From: Halobellus inordinatus
GTDB lineage: Archaea; Halobacteriota; Halobacteria; Halobacteriales; Haloferacaceae
Direction of reading: 5' to 3'
Length of the DNA stretch: 64,000 bases
Assembly (NCBI RefSeq): GCF_024464655.1
Contig: NZ_JANHAV010000001.1
Coordinates: 62,001-126,000 of the forward strand
The notes beneath the pieces were generated by a model. It worked only from the letters and a program-made list of their open reading frames with translations. It did no database searches and had not been told where the DNA came from. The translations under genes and the position numbers were made by a program. Positions 51,754 to 60,330 of this stretch are shown here, piece by piece. The stretch's first letter is position 1. Every line of letters starts with the position of its first letter.

Positions 51754-52746
51754 CTACTCGCTCAGGCCGAACAGATCGAACGGGTAGCCGTTGTCGTTCT
51801 CCGTGGCGTGCTCGTAAACGATGTGGGCGGCCGCGACGTCCTGGATCGCGAGTCCCGTCGAGTCGAAGACGGAGATCCCGTCTGCTGCGGTTCGGCCGGG
51901 TTTCTTTTCGGTGACGATCTCGCCGACGGAGCCGTAGATGTCGTCGTCGTCGAGGACGCCCTCGCTCCAAGGGACGTTGATCTCCCCCGAGTGGGTCGTC
52001 TGCTCGTAGTCGTCGATGACTAGCTTCGAATCGAGGAGGATCTCGTCGTCGAGTTCGTGTTTCCCCTCGGCGTCGGCACCCATCGCGTTGATGTGGGTGT
52101 GGTCGCCGACGGCGTCGCGGGAGACGATCGGCGACTCGACCGGGGTGACCGTCGAGAGCACGTCGCAGGACGCGGCGTCCTCGATTGATCCCGCGCGAAC
52201 GTCGAACTCGTCCTCGAAGGCGTCGATGAAATCGGCGACGCGCTCCTCGTCGAGGTCGGAGATCACGACCGTCTCGATGTCACGCACCTGCGAGATGGCG
52301 CGCAACTGTGTGTAAGACTGGACGCCCGCGCCGACGATTCCGAGCGACGTGGCGTCGGGAACGGCGAGGTGGTCGGTCGCGACAGCGGCCGCCGCGCCGG
52401 TCCGGAGCATCGTGAGCTCTCGGCCGTCCATCACTGCGAGCGGGACGGCGGTCTCGGGATCGGAGTAGATCATCGTCCCCAGCACCGTCGGGAGGTCGAA
52501 CTTCTCGGGGTTGTCCGGGTGGACGTTCACCCACTTGATGCCCGCGGCGTCCCACGTGCCTGCGTCCAGATACGCCGGCATCGATCGGAAATCGCCGTTG
52601 TACGCCGGGAGATCGATGTAGGATTTCGGCGGCATCTGTGCGTCGCCGCGCTCGAAGGCGGCGAACGCGTCCTCGATGGCGGGGACGAGCTCCGCCATCG
52701 CGGCGTTCTCGCGGACGTCCGTACCGTTCAACAGAAGCGTCTCCAT
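51754..52746 (-). CDS. Ornithine cyclodeaminase/mu-crystallin family (archaeal alanine dehydrogenase-like)
   Basis: The 330-residue protein has the family pattern: METLLLNGTDV start, GIKWVNVHPDNP (substrate/phosphate region, about 82), MDGRELTMLRTGAAAAVAT (about 120), Rossmann GIVGAGVQSYTQL (about 139) and a C-terminal SVGEIVTEKKPGR. The archaeal branch includes NAD-dependent alanine dehydrogenase and ornithine cyclodeaminase; distinction by eye is not reliable. The ATG at 52746 is used over the upstream in-frame codon since it abuts the AT-rich promoter. Confidence 0.78.
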   Translation of the reverse strand: METLLLNGTDVRENAAMAELVPAIEDAFAAFERGDAQMPPKSYIDLPAYNGDFRSMPAYLDAGTWDAAGIKWVNVHPDNPEKFDLPTVLGTMIYSDPETAVPLAVMDGRELTMLRTGAAAAVATDHLAVPDATSLGIVGAGVQSYTQLRAISQVRDIETVVISDLDEERVADFIDAFEDEFDVRAGSIEDAASCDVLSTVTPVESPIVSRDAVGDHTHINAMGADAEGKHELDDEILLDSKLVIDDYEQTTHSGEINVPWSEGVLDDDDIYGSVGEIVTEKKPGRTAADGISVFDSTGLAIQDVAAAHIVYEHATENDNGYPFDLFGLSE

Positions 52747-52780
52747 ACTTGCGCTTCGAAGTGTCCGCACTTAATTCATA

Positions 52781-52804
52781 CTATAATCGAATCAGAATCT
52801 GATT
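52781..52804 (-). promoter_or_regulatory. Promoter and palindromic operator candidate of the AlaDH-like gene
   Basis: Minus-strand ATTATAG (TATA-like, 52781-52787) is 35-41 bases before the ATG. Directly upstream of it lies a perfect palindrome, AATCAGA-A-TCTGATT (52790-52804). The position over the BRE/TATA is where haloarchaeal repressors bind, so this is a candidate operator, perhaps for Lrp-type control. Confidence 0.5.
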
Positions 52805-53170
52805 TAGAGAGAAAATACAGATTTTACTACAACCTATGTGCTCTTCGTCGAATTGGACGACGGAATATCACCTGACGACGGAACGTGGGTCCGGAGTCAC
52901 ACGCCCTGAGTCGTGGGCCGCGTTGCGGCGGTCCTGAATGTGCTTCGATCGGGCCGCCACAAGTGGATCCGCCACAATGGACTGATTCGGGAATAGGGGC
53001 CGAGCGCGACGGCGTCGAGCGAGCGACGCACGAGTAAGCAGATGCTCGACGATCGACACAAGAATAAGCAGAAGTTCGACGATCGAGAGATCGGCTGCGG
53101 ACCGCGTCAGCCGACGGTGAGACAGCGATGCTCGGTGTGTCGGGGTGTGGTGGGTGTCCTCAGACGGACG
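52805..53170. other. Intergenic stretch of 366 bases, no gene seen
   Basis: Between the AlaDH-like promoter and the 3' end of the thermosome gene I see no coding frame with haloarchaeal codon use. It contains the 30-base tandem repeat described separately. The thermosome terminator should lie here but is not obvious. Confidence 0.5.
53031..53090. repeat. 30-base tandem duplication downstream of thermosome gene
   Basis: Two 30-base units share about 24 of 30 positions, including TAAGCAGA and CGACGATCGA. They include the palindromic element TCGACGATCGA in both units. Confidence 0.6.
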
Positions 53171-54853
53171 TCACATCGCGCCGCCCATTCCACCCATTCC
53201 GCCCATACCGCCCATTCCGCCACCGGGGGCGCCGCCTTCCTCGTCGCCGTCGCCGCTGGTGCTCAGTTCGTCGGCGGCGATGATGTCGTCGATCTTGAGG
53301 ACGAGGTTCGCGGCCTCGGTGGCAGACGAGAGCGCCTGCTCTTTGGCGTGTGCGGGCTCGACGACGCCGGCCTCGAAGGTGTCCTCGACGTCGCCGCTGA
53401 AGACGTTCAGGCCGGCGCGGACGTCGCCGTCCTCGTGGGCCTCACGGAGCTTGACGAGCGTGTCGATGGAGTCGAGTCCGGCGTTCTCCGCGAGGACGCG
53501 CGGGACGAGTTCGAGCGCGTCGGCGAAGGCTTCGACGGCGAGCTGTTCGCGGCCGCCGACGGAGCCGGCGTAGCTGCGGAGCCGACGAGCGACTTCGACC
53601 TCGATGGCACCGCCGCCCGCGACGACGCGGCCGTCGGAGACCGTCGTCGAGACGACGTCGAGAGCGTCCGTGACGCCGCGTTCGATCTCGTCGACGACGT
53701 GATCGGTGGAGCCGCGCAGCAGCAGCGTGACGCCGTGGGCCTCGTCGCCGAGTCCCTCGACGTAGAACAGTTCGTCCTCGCCGTCACGGCTGACCGAGCC
53801 GTAGCCGAGATCGTCTTCGGTGAGGCTGTCGAGGTCGGAGACGACGTTGCCGCCGACGACGTCGCGGAGGAACGCGATGTCGGACTTCTTCGTCCGGCGG
53901 ACCGCGAGGATGCCCTCCTTCGCGAGGTAGTGCTGTGCGAGGTCGTCGATACCCTTCTGACAGAAGACGACGTCGGCACCGGAGTCGACGATCTGCTGGA
54001 CCTTCTGTTTGAGCTCTTTTTCCTCCTGATCGAGGAACTTCTGGAGCTGGTCGGGCGATTCGATGTTGACCTGCGTGTCGACGTCGGTCTCTTCGACCTC
54101 GATCGGCTCGTTGAGGAGCAGGACGCTCGCCTCGTCGAACGACGAGGGCATATCGTCGTGGACGGGGTCCTTGTCGATTACTGCGCCGTTGAGAAGTTCG
54201 GAGTCACCGGTCGAGCGACCGGTCTGCGTCTCGATGTTCGCGTTCGCCAGGTCGACGATGTAGGAGCCGTCGTCGGCTTCGACCGTCACGGCCTCGACGG
54301 TCTCGACGATGAGCTGTGCGAGGAGGTCCTTGCTGAGCTCGGAGCTCTTGCCGGTCATCGAGGTCTCGGCGACCTTCTGCAGGAGCTCGGTGTCGTCGGG
54401 CTCGACCGACTCGGCGATGTCGTCGACCGCAGAGCGCGCTTCCTGGCTCGCGAGGTGGAAGCCCTTGATGATCGCCGTCGGGTGGATGTCCTGATCGAGG
54501 AGGTCCTCGGCGTTCTTCAGGAGTTCACCCGCGATCGCGACGGCGGTCGTCGTGCCGTCGCCGGCCTCGTCTTCCTGGGTCTCGGCGACTTCGACGATCA
54601 TCTCGGCCGTCGGGTTGTCGATGTCCATCTCCTGGAGGATGGTGACGCCGTCGTTCGTGATGGTGACGTCTCCCATCGAATCGACGAGCATCTTGTCCAT
54701 CCCTTTCGGGCCGAGTGTCGATCGTACGGCTTCAGCGACGGCACGAGCGGCCTGAATGTTGTACTCCTGCGCGTCGCGGTCCTTGACGCGCTGGGCGTCC
54801 TCGCCCATAATGATCATCGGCTGACCCTGCTGCATTCGCTGACTCATAGACAT
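53171..54853 (-). CDS. Thermosome subunit (group II chaperonin)
   Basis: The 560-residue chaperonin has the signature [30 protein letters not shown] (about 55), [15 protein letters not shown] (about 90) and a C-terminal GGM repeat ([17 protein letters not shown]) typical of haloarchaeal Cct proteins. It folds cytosolic proteins using ATP. Two ATG codons (54853 and 54847) fit; the leaderless TATA box favours the first. The frame also extends to 54919 but that part is upstream of the promoter. An adjacent promoter inverted repeat (GGTTCTC ... GAGAACC, 54895-54931) may serve stress control. Confidence 0.93.
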   Translation of the reverse strand: MSMSQRMQQGQPMIIMGEDAQRVKDRDAQEYNIQAARAVAEAVRSTLGPKGMDKMLVDSMGDVTITNDGVTILQEMDIDNPTAEMIVEVAETQEDEAGDGTTTAVAIAGELLKNAEDLLDQDIHPTAIIKGFHLASQEARSAVDDIAESVEPDDTELLQKVAETSMTGKSSELSKDLLAQLIVETVEAVTVEADDGSYIVDLANANIETQTGRSTGDSELLNGAVIDKDPVHDDMPSSFDEASVLLLNEPIEVEETDVDTQVNIESPDQLQKFLDQEEKELKQKVQQIVDSGADVVFCQKGIDDLAQHYLAKEGILAVRRTKKSDIAFLRDVVGGNVVSDLDSLTEDDLGYGSVSRDGEDELFYVEGLGDEAHGVTLLLRGSTDHVVDEIERGVTDALDVVSTTVSDGRVVAGGGAIEVEVARRLRSYAGSVGGREQLAVEAFADALELVPRVLAENAGLDSIDTLVKLREAHEDGDVRAGLNVFSGDVEDTFEAGVVEPAHAKEQALSSATEAANLVLKIDDIIAADELSTSGDGDEEGGAPGGGMGGMGGMGGMGGAM

Positions 54854-54872
54854 CGTTCGATTGTTTGTGATT

Positions 54873-54931
54873 CTATATAAAAACTTCGCTATCGGGTTCT
54901 CACTGTCCGGCGAACGCATCTCCCGAGAACC
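54873..54931 (-). promoter_or_regulatory. Thermosome promoter with TATA box and inverted repeat
   Basis: Minus-strand TTTTTATATAG (54873-54882) centred 24-27 bases before the ATG gives a leaderless transcript. Upstream, GGTTCTC (54895-54901) and GAGAACC (54925-54931) are inverted with a 23-base spacer. Function as a heat-shock or repressor site is untested. Confidence 0.55.
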
Positions 54932-55036
54932 GTCGCATCGAGGCCAGATGGCTACTATCAGCCGATGTTTGTGTGTGGGAAAGTGTCACATAATACTGTT
55001 CGAATCCAGGTGTCCGACGGTTATTTATATACTACT

Positions 55037-55240
55037 TCACGCCCCCGCTGAGCGGGCTATTTTCGCACGGCTTTGGCTCCCGACGATGTCTCCCGTCGTC
55101 ATACTTCTCGCGGGCTTAGGCGTCTCGCGCGCGACGCGAGTGCGAATCCACGTGGGCATCACTTGCCGCGCGTTCGTAGTGGGTCGCCTCCGCCGTGACA
55201 GCGATACTTCCGTACCTGAAAAGAAGTCCTCGTTGCTCAC
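55037..55240 (-). CDS. Possible small basic protein, overlapping the next gene
   Basis: A 67-residue frame starting GTG. The GTGA overlaps the stop of the 57-residue gene at 55237. The product (MSNEDFFSGTEVSLSRRRRP...) is basic and has lower GC at third positions than its neighbours. No family is recognised. Translational coupling to the upstream frame is the main support; a non-coding structured region is an alternative. Confidence 0.35.
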   Translation of the reverse strand: MSNEDFFSGTEVSLSRRRRPTTNARQVMPTWIRTRVARETPKPARSMTTGDIVGSQSRAKIARSAGA

Positions 55241-55410
55241 TCCCTGTCTGGCAGTTCGTCGGCGACAAACGGCCGATCGCTCGACGGCTCGAACGGGGGG
55301 AGATCCTCGTCGGTTTCGAGCGCTTCGATCTCCTCATCGTAGAGTTCTTCTTGGAGCTGGTTGCGCTTGTTCCGCCCCTTTCGCTCCCGTCCAGATTTCG
55401 TGTCAGGCAT
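55237..55410 (-). CDS. Small acidic/charged protein, unknown function
   Basis: A 57-residue frame (MPDTKSGRERKGRNKRNQLQ then an acidic half and FVADELPDRE) too short for usual ORF cutoffs. A basic N-terminal half and an acidic C-terminal half with a two-proline hinge (DLPPFEP) are typical of small haloarchaeal proteins of unknown function. A TATA-like AAGTTAATC lies about 30 bases upstream. Its stop overlaps a possible second small gene. Confidence 0.65.
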   Translation of the reverse strand: MPDTKSGRERKGRNKRNQLQEELYDEEIEALETDEDLPPFEPSSDRPFVADELPDRE

Positions 55411-55536
55411 TGTCAACCGTGTTGATGTATCCCACAGTGATTAACTTTGTGTCTGTGACAAGTAGTACCACACAACTTCCGGACGCGGCGGTGAACGCCG
55501 GAGAGATCACTCCCGGACGTTGGATCGCAGGAAAAA

Positions 55537-55617
55537 CGCCGGGACAGGGATTTGAACCCTGGATCCCAGAGGGAACACGCTTTCCAGGCGTGCGCCTTAC
55601 CACTCGGCCATCCCGGC
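55537..55617 (-). tRNA. tRNA-Ser (anticodon GGA)
   Basis: The minus strand folds as a class II tRNA with an extended variable arm: acceptor GCCGGGA / TCCCGGC, D-arm GGCCGAGTGGTAAGGC, anticodon stem CACGC / GCGTG with loop CTGGAAA (anticodon GGA), variable arm TTCCCTCTGGGAT, T-arm CAGGG / CCCTG, discriminator G. No intron; CCA not encoded. Confidence 0.93.
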
Positions 55618-55642
55618 TCGGTCTGAGGTAGCCTACTGAGTC

Positions 55643-55649
55643 GTTTAAG
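55643..55649 (-). promoter_or_regulatory. TATA-like box of tRNA-Ser
   Basis: Minus-strand CTTAAAC lies about 29 bases before the tRNA 5' end. It overlaps the end of the next upstream small gene. Confidence 0.5.
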
Positions 55650-55848
55650 TCCTTCCCTTCGCCGCCAACCGGGGTTCGGCGACGTAGGACGCGGCAGTCA
55701 CGACGCCGCCGACGAGGAGGGCGACCCCGGACGCCGTGAGGAAGTCCAATCCCAGCGCTCCGACGAGCAGCCGGTAGCCCTGGACGAGAACGAGAAACGC
55801 GAGCGTCCCGACGAGCCCCCACAGTAGTGCCGACGCAGTTCGGTTCAC
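55645..55848 (-). CDS. Small two-helix membrane protein, unknown function
   Basis: A 67-residue protein with hydrophobic segments at about 6-25 and 34-56 and a short basic tail. It starts at GTG. It lies 51 bases downstream of cydB on the same strand and could be a small oxidase-associated subunit (CydX-like position), but its sequence does not resemble CydX, so this is only a positional guess. Confidence 0.6.
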   Translation of the reverse strand: MNRTASALLWGLVGTLAFLVLVQGYRLLVGALGLDFLTASGVALLVGGVVTAASYVAEPRLAAKGRT

Positions 55849-55899
55849 GACGGGACATCTCCGTCGCGCCGTCTAAAATCTCTCGCTGCGCGGCGGCGA

Positions 55900-56991
55900 C
55901 TACTCGCCGGCGTATCCTTCGCCTTCCTCCACCGGTCCCCAGAACGCCGCGTAGAGGACGACGAAGTACGCGAAGATCAGTGGGAGCAACAGCGCCGCCC
56001 CGATGCTCATCAGATTCAGCGGGAGCGTCGAGACGATCGCGTCGGCGACGGTCAGCCCCGCGACCGGGTCGATCACGGGATACAGGAGTGCCGCGACCAG
56101 CGCCACCAGTCCGTAGGTGAGCCCGGCCGTCGCTGCCAGCGCACCGACGTAGGACTCGCGGCGCATCGCGACGACGTAACCCGCACCGAGGACGACGCTC
56201 GCCCCGACGAGACCGAGCGCGACCGGTGAGAGCAGATCGCCCCGGAGATCCGGCCGCGTCGCGAACAGGTAGCCGACGGCGACGACGACGAGCGCGAGAT
56301 ACGCCACGAGCGCTTTCGGGCCGTACGCCGCCGTCTCCTGCTGGAGCCGTCCGCGCGTCTTCAATCCGAGAAATGCGGCCCCGCCGGCAGTCGAGAGCGC
56401 GACCAGCGCGACGCCGACGACCAGCGAGGGGAGCGAAACGAGCGCCGTCGATCCCAGCAACCAGTTGCCAGCGAAGATCCCCAAAAAGAGGGGTGCCGCC
56501 ACGCTACCGACGACGAACGCCCGGCCCCACCAGCGCTGCCAGGTCTCGTCGTGCCGCTGTTCGTACATCTCCGGCGCGAGTCCGCGAACGATGAGCGCGC
56601 CCAGGATGGCGAACATCAGGAGGTAGTGGCGACTGAACAGGTTGGCGTACACGGCCGGAAAGGCGGCGAAAAGCGCCCCGCCGAAGACGACGAGCCACAC
56701 CTCGTTGCCGTCCCAAAAGGGGCCGATCGCCGCCAACAACTGCTCGCGAGCGGACCCCTCACTTCGGGTGACGAAGATCGCGCCGACGCCGAAATCGAAG
56801 CCATCGAGGAACAGAAACGTCCCGAGGATGAAGAAGACCAGCCCGTACCACAGTTCCGTCAGCGGGAGCCCGAGCAGCGGCCCGTCGGCGAGTCCCCCTG
56901 TCTGGAGCGCGAATCCGGCCTCGAGCGTCGCGGCTGCTTCTCGTCCTGTTGCACCCGCGGCGAACCCGACTGTCCCCCCCGGCTCAGTCAT
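55900..56991 (-). CDS. cydB: Cytochrome bd quinol oxidase subunit II
   Basis: The 363-residue protein has about nine hydrophobic helices and the CydB features FLDGFDFGVGAIF (near 60) and FWDGNEVWLVVFGGALFAAFP (near 90), which are highly conserved. It pairs with CydA to reduce oxygen with quinol at the membrane, without pumping protons. An N-terminal extension of about 45 residues precedes the usual start of homology (LTELWYGLVFFILG), perhaps part of a longer first loop. Its ATG overlaps the cydA stop by 8 bases (ATGACTGA), so both are co-expressed. Confidence 0.93.
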   Translation of the reverse strand: MTEPGGTVGFAAGATGREAAATLEAGFALQTGGLADGPLLGLPLTELWYGLVFFILGTFLFLDGFDFGVGAIFVTRSEGSAREQLLAAIGPFWDGNEVWLVVFGGALFAAFPAVYANLFSRHYLLMFAILGALIVRGLAPEMYEQRHDETWQRWWGRAFVVGSVAAPLFLGIFAGNWLLGSTALVSLPSLVVGVALVALSTAGGAAFLGLKTRGRLQQETAAYGPKALVAYLALVVVAVGYLFATRPDLRGDLLSPVALGLVGASVVLGAGYVVAMRRESYVGALAATAGLTYGLVALVAALLYPVIDPVAGLTVADAIVSTLPLNLMSIGAALLLPLIFAYFVVLYAAFWGPVEEGEGYAGE

Positions 56992-58426
56992 CGTCGCCTC
57001 CCGCGGGCGTCGGCCCTGCCCCCGTCTCCTCGCGGACCACGTCGGTCTCGGGTGCCTCTGGCGTAATGCTTGGCGGCCCGGCCCGCACGATCCGGAAGAC
57101 GACGTAGCTGTACAGCGCCAGCAGTCCGAGGTAGACGGCCGCGAAACTGACGAGCGTCAGCGTCGCCTCGAAGCCGGTCAGTCCGGGGGAGACGCCGTCG
57201 GCGGTCTTCATCACGCCTTGGATCACCCACGGCTGTCTGCCGACCTCGGTCACGATCCAGCCGACTTCGACGGCGAGGATACCCAGCAGTGACGACGCCA
57301 TCAGCGACTTGTGCAACAGGTCGTCTTCGAGCAACTGGCCGCGCCACCAGCGGTAGCCCGCCCAGAAGGCCAAGAGGACGAACCAGAAGCCGAGTCCGAC
57401 CATTATGCGGAACGACCAGAAGACGATCGCGACCGGGGGTGCTTCCGTCTCGAACTCGTTTAGGCCTATAATTTCGGCGCTCGGATCACCCCCGCTTGCG
57501 AGCCAGGACGCGCCGCCAGGGATCCCGATCCCGAATATCTCCTTTGCGCGTGGGTTCGTCAGGTCTTCGAGGTTCGTCGGCACCGCGATGATGTACTCGG
57601 GGACGTAGCTCTCGGTCTCCCAGACCGCTTCCATCGCAGCGAACTTCTGCGGTTGGGTTTCGGCGACGTGTCGTCCGTAGGCGTCGCCGTGGAGCACCTG
57701 AAACGGCGCGGTGATGATCAAGACGACCAGCGCGATCTTCAGCGTCTTCTCCCAGAACTGCGGGTGATCGACGGGGTACTCCCAGTGGTAGTGCCGGAAC
57801 AGGTGGTAGGCGGCGACGCCGGCCATAAACAGCGCGACCGAGAGGACGGCCGCGTTCTGCATGTGGACGTACATCCACGGGAACCGTGGGTTGGCGTACG
57901 CCGCGATCGGATCGACGAGCGAGACGATCATCTGGCCGTTCTCGGTCACCAACTCGTAGCCCCGGGGCGTCTGCATCCAGGAGTTGGCGATCAGGATCCA
58001 GACCGCTGATAGCCACGTGCCGAGCGCGACCGCGACGGCGGAGATCATATACAGGACGTTGCCGACGCGCTCGCGACCGAAGACGAAGATGCCGAGGAAC
58101 GTCGCCTCGAGCATAAACGCCATCATCCCTTCGACGGCGAGCGGCCCGCCGAACAACTCGCCGGCGGCCGTCGAGAACGCGGCGAAGTTCGTCCCGAACT
58201 CGAACTCCAAGACGATGCCCGTCACTGTCCCGACGACGAAACTGATCGCAAAGATCTTCGTCCAGAAACGCCGCAGTTGCTCGTAGATCGGTTCTCCGGT
58301 CCGGATGTCTTTCCACGTGAAGTAGACGAGAAATGGGGCGAGCCCCATACTCATCACGGGAAAGATGATGTGGACGATCGTCGTGAGCGCGAACTGAAGT
58401 CTACTCGCGAGGGCGGGTTCGATCAT
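56984..58426 (-). CDS. cydA: Cytochrome bd quinol oxidase subunit I
   Basis: The 480-residue heme subunit begins MIEPALASRLQFALTTIVHIIFPVMSMGLAPF, where His19 (approximate, by my alignment) is the heme d or b595 ligand. FWTKIFAISFVVGTVTGIVLEFEFG carries the conserved Glu, and GRQPWVIQGVMKT is the family's conserved C-terminal region (about 395). The Q-loop is short, suggesting the short-loop subtype. CydD/C genes are not nearby. The frame extends seven codons upstream, but homology starts at this ATG. Confidence 0.93.
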   Translation of the reverse strand: MIEPALASRLQFALTTIVHIIFPVMSMGLAPFLVYFTWKDIRTGEPIYEQLRRFWTKIFAISFVVGTVTGIVLEFEFGTNFAAFSTAAGELFGGPLAVEGMMAFMLEATFLGIFVFGRERVGNVLYMISAVAVALGTWLSAVWILIANSWMQTPRGYELVTENGQMIVSLVDPIAAYANPRFPWMYVHMQNAAVLSVALFMAGVAAYHLFRHYHWEYPVDHPQFWEKTLKIALVVLIITAPFQVLHGDAYGRHVAETQPQKFAAMEAVWETESYVPEYIIAVPTNLEDLTNPRAKEIFGIGIPGGASWLASGGDPSAEIIGLNEFETEAPPVAIVFWSFRIMVGLGFWFVLLAFWAGYRWWRGQLLEDDLLHKSLMASSLLGILAVEVGWIVTEVGRQPWVIQGVMKTADGVSPGLTGFEATLTLVSFAAVYLGLLALYSYVVFRIVRAGPPSITPEAPETDVVREETGAGPTPAGGDDD

Positions 58427-58667
58427 TGATGGTGATGTCGCACGCACGCGGCATACGCGCGTGCACCGGGTGGCGTTCGGATTTCGTTCGTATTTCGGAC
58501 CGACTACCGGTGGACCGTCCGACCCACCGCCGACGTACTGACGGACGAGAGGCCACGGACCGCCGACGACTCTTGGGTACTGGTGTCCACTCGCTACGCG
58601 GGATTGTGTCGGCCGTTGGTTCTCACCGAATGAAAAGGTTTGCCTCGCTTATATTTACACGGGGCCG
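58427..58667 (-). promoter_or_regulatory. cydA upstream region
   Basis: 241 bases between cydA and ilvA without a gene. On the minus strand TGTAAATATAAG (58646-58657) is the strongest TATA candidate and would give a leader of about 200 bases. Long leaders are rare in haloarchaea, so this may be a regulatory leader or the promoter may be closer. No riboswitch motif was recognised. Confidence 0.35.
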
Positions 58668-59879
58668 CTAGGCCAGCACGTCGACGTCGTAGCCTGCCGC
58701 ACGGAGTGCTACGAGCAGTTCCTCGATGTGATCGTGCCCGCGCGTTTCGATGTCGATCTCGACGTCGGCCTCGTTCATCGCGACGTCCCGGGACGTCCGG
58801 TCGTGCTGGATCGCGTAGATGTTCGCCCGCTGATCGGCGATGATCTCGACGAGGTCCTGCAGCGCGCCGGGACGGTCGCGCAGCACGGTCCGGATCTTCA
58901 GGTAGCGCCCCGTCTCGACGAGCCCGCGCACGAGAACGGTCGTCAACTGATTCGTGTCGATGTTGCCCCCGCAGAGCGCCGGGACGATCGTCTCGCCGTC
59001 CTCGTAGTCGAACGCCTCGAACAGCAGTGCCGCGAGCGGGACGGCCCCCGCCCCCTCGACGAGCGTCTTCTCGCGCTCAAGCAGATACGTCAGAGCGACG
59101 GCGATCTCCTCGTCGGAGACGGTGACGACCTCGTCGACGCGCTCTTGGATGACCTCGAAGGGGCGCTCGCCGACCTTCCGGGTGGCGATCCCGTCGGCAA
59201 TCGTGTTCACCGCGTCGAGTTCGCGGATCTCGCCGGCCTGGAGTGATTGCGGGAGCGACGCCGCGCCCTCGGCCTGGACACCGATCACTCGCGCATCCGG
59301 ATTCCGGCCCTTCACCGCGGTCGCGATGCCGGAGATGAGCCCGCCGCCGCCGATGGGGACGACGACAGTGTCGACCTCGGGGCAGTCGTCGACGATCTCC
59401 AGCCCGATCGTCCCCTGTCCCGCCATCACCACCTCGTCGTTGAACGCGTGGACGTACGTTCGGCCCTCCTCGCGTTCGATCTCGTGGGCTTTCGCCTGCG
59501 CTTCGTCGTAGTCCGCCCCGTAGAGCACCGTCTGCCCGCCGTAGCGCTCGGTCGCTTCGACCTTCGAGATCGGCGCGTGCTCCGGCATCACGATCTTCGA
59601 GTCGACGCCCGAGCGACTGGCGGCGAGCGCGACCCCCTGGGCGTGGTTCCCCGCGCTCGCCGTGACGACGCCCGCCTCGCGCTCGGCCGCCGAGAGCGTC
59701 GCGATCCGGTTCGTCGCCCCACGGATCTTGAACGCGCCGGTTCGCTGGAACGTTTCGAGCTTCAGGTGTACGTCCGCACCGGTCATATCCGAGAACGTGT
59801 GCGAGTACTCCAGCGGCGTCCACCGGGCGATGTCTTCGATCCGGTCGCGCGCGGCCTCGACGTCAGCGAGAGAGAGCAT
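58668..59879 (-). CDS. ilvA: Threonine ammonia-lyase (threonine dehydratase)
   Basis: The 403-residue PLP enzyme deaminates threonine to 2-oxobutyrate, the first step to isoleucine. It has TPLEYSHTFSD at about 21, HLKLETFQRTGAFKIRGA with the PLP-lysine K51, and the Gly-rich phosphate loop VVPIGGGGLISGIATAVKG near 170. A C-terminal ACT domain (about 325-403) is present, which in other members binds branched-chain amino acids for feedback control. The single short ACT domain resembles the shorter biosynthetic or catabolic type. A TATA box 27-33 bases upstream (CCTAATA on plus, TATTAGG on minus, 59906-59912) gives a leaderless transcript. Confidence 0.92.
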   Translation of the reverse strand: MLSLADVEAARDRIEDIARWTPLEYSHTFSDMTGADVHLKLETFQRTGAFKIRGATNRIATLSAAEREAGVVTASAGNHAQGVALAASRSGVDSKIVMPEHAPISKVEATERYGGQTVLYGADYDEAQAKAHEIEREEGRTYVHAFNDEVVMAGQGTIGLEIVDDCPEVDTVVVPIGGGGLISGIATAVKGRNPDARVIGVQAEGAASLPQSLQAGEIRELDAVNTIADGIATRKVGERPFEVIQERVDEVVTVSDEEIAVALTYLLEREKTLVEGAGAVPLAALLFEAFDYEDGETIVPALCGGNIDTNQLTTVLVRGLVETGRYLKIRTVLRDRPGALQDLVEIIADQRANIYAIQHDRTSRDVAMNEADVEIDIETRGHDHIEELLVALRAAGYDVDVLA

Positions 59880-59905
59880 ATGGACGACCGTTCCCCGGCG
59901 GCGGG

Positions 59906-59912
59906 CCTAATA
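59906..59912 (-). promoter_or_regulatory. TATA-like box of ilvA
   Basis: Minus-strand CGACAGTATTAGG includes TATTAGG centred about 30 bases before the ATG, consistent with a leaderless transcript. Its CGACAGTAT context matches the pilB2 promoter. Confidence 0.5.
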
Positions 59913-60330
59913 CTGTCGACTGTACGGCTGTCTCTGTCGCCCGCACGCGTCCTGGCCGGGCCTCTACGATCGAGAGGGGCCCGCCTCACGGGTGAAACTG
60001 CCACCGACGGACGGCGCTGTCGCTCAGGGGCGTTGAAGGGGAAAGGGGGAATGCACGCGTGTGACGTGCAATTGTCTATGCACCCGCGAGGTACATAAAT
60101 ATCCCCCACGCACGGTGAAAGTGAAATCGGCCGACAGCGGAGCCCTCCCGGCCGCTGTCTGACGGTTGTCTGTCACACGTCTGCCGGGAGTTGCCCGCAG
60201 TCGGCCGATTCGTCCCGGTCTCGTTGTCCCCAGAGCGGACCTGCAGAGCCTTCCTGTGCCGGGACGGTCGCGTGGCTCTGGTGGGTCGTGAGAGCGTCGT
60301 CGAAGAAGCGTAACGGCTGTGTGTGCTACG
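59913..60330. other. Intergenic stretch of 418 bases between ilvA promoter and citrate synthase
   Basis: No coding frame with haloarchaeal codon use. It contains three TGCAC/GTGCA half-sites (60052-60083), a TATA-like ACATAAATAT (60093-60102, also readable in reverse), and the highly folded segment 60125-60281 described separately as an ncRNA candidate. Confidence 0.5.
60093..60281 (+). ncRNA. Candidate structured small RNA with own promoter
   Basis: TATA-like ACATAAATAT (60093-60102) is followed about 27 bases later by inverted repeats: AATCGGCCGAC (60125-60135) with GTCGGCCGATT (60200-60210), GACAGCGG (60133-60140) with CCGCTGTC (60152-60159), CTCCCGGC (60145-60152) with GCCGGGAG (60183-60190; exclusive with the last), CGTCCCGG (60211-60218) with CCGGGACG (60259-60266), CCAGAGC (60230-60236) with GCTCTGG (60275-60281). 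No known RNA family is recognised. It could equally be an extended untranslated region of ilvA or citrate synthase. Confidence 0.45.

Noticed and set aside
53042-54880. 612-residue frame antisense to the thermosome gene
   Set aside because: The chaperonin motifs and the GGM tail are on the other strand.
54861-55631. 256-residue plus-strand frame
   Set aside because: Runs through a promoter, a tRNA gene and two short minus-strand frames; no motif.
55645-55848. CydX-like small subunit of the bd oxidase
   Set aside because: Position suits, but sequence has two helices and no CydX motif.
58427-58667. Riboswitch in the long cydA leader
   Set aside because: No conserved riboswitch fold was recognisable; the promoter position itself is uncertain.
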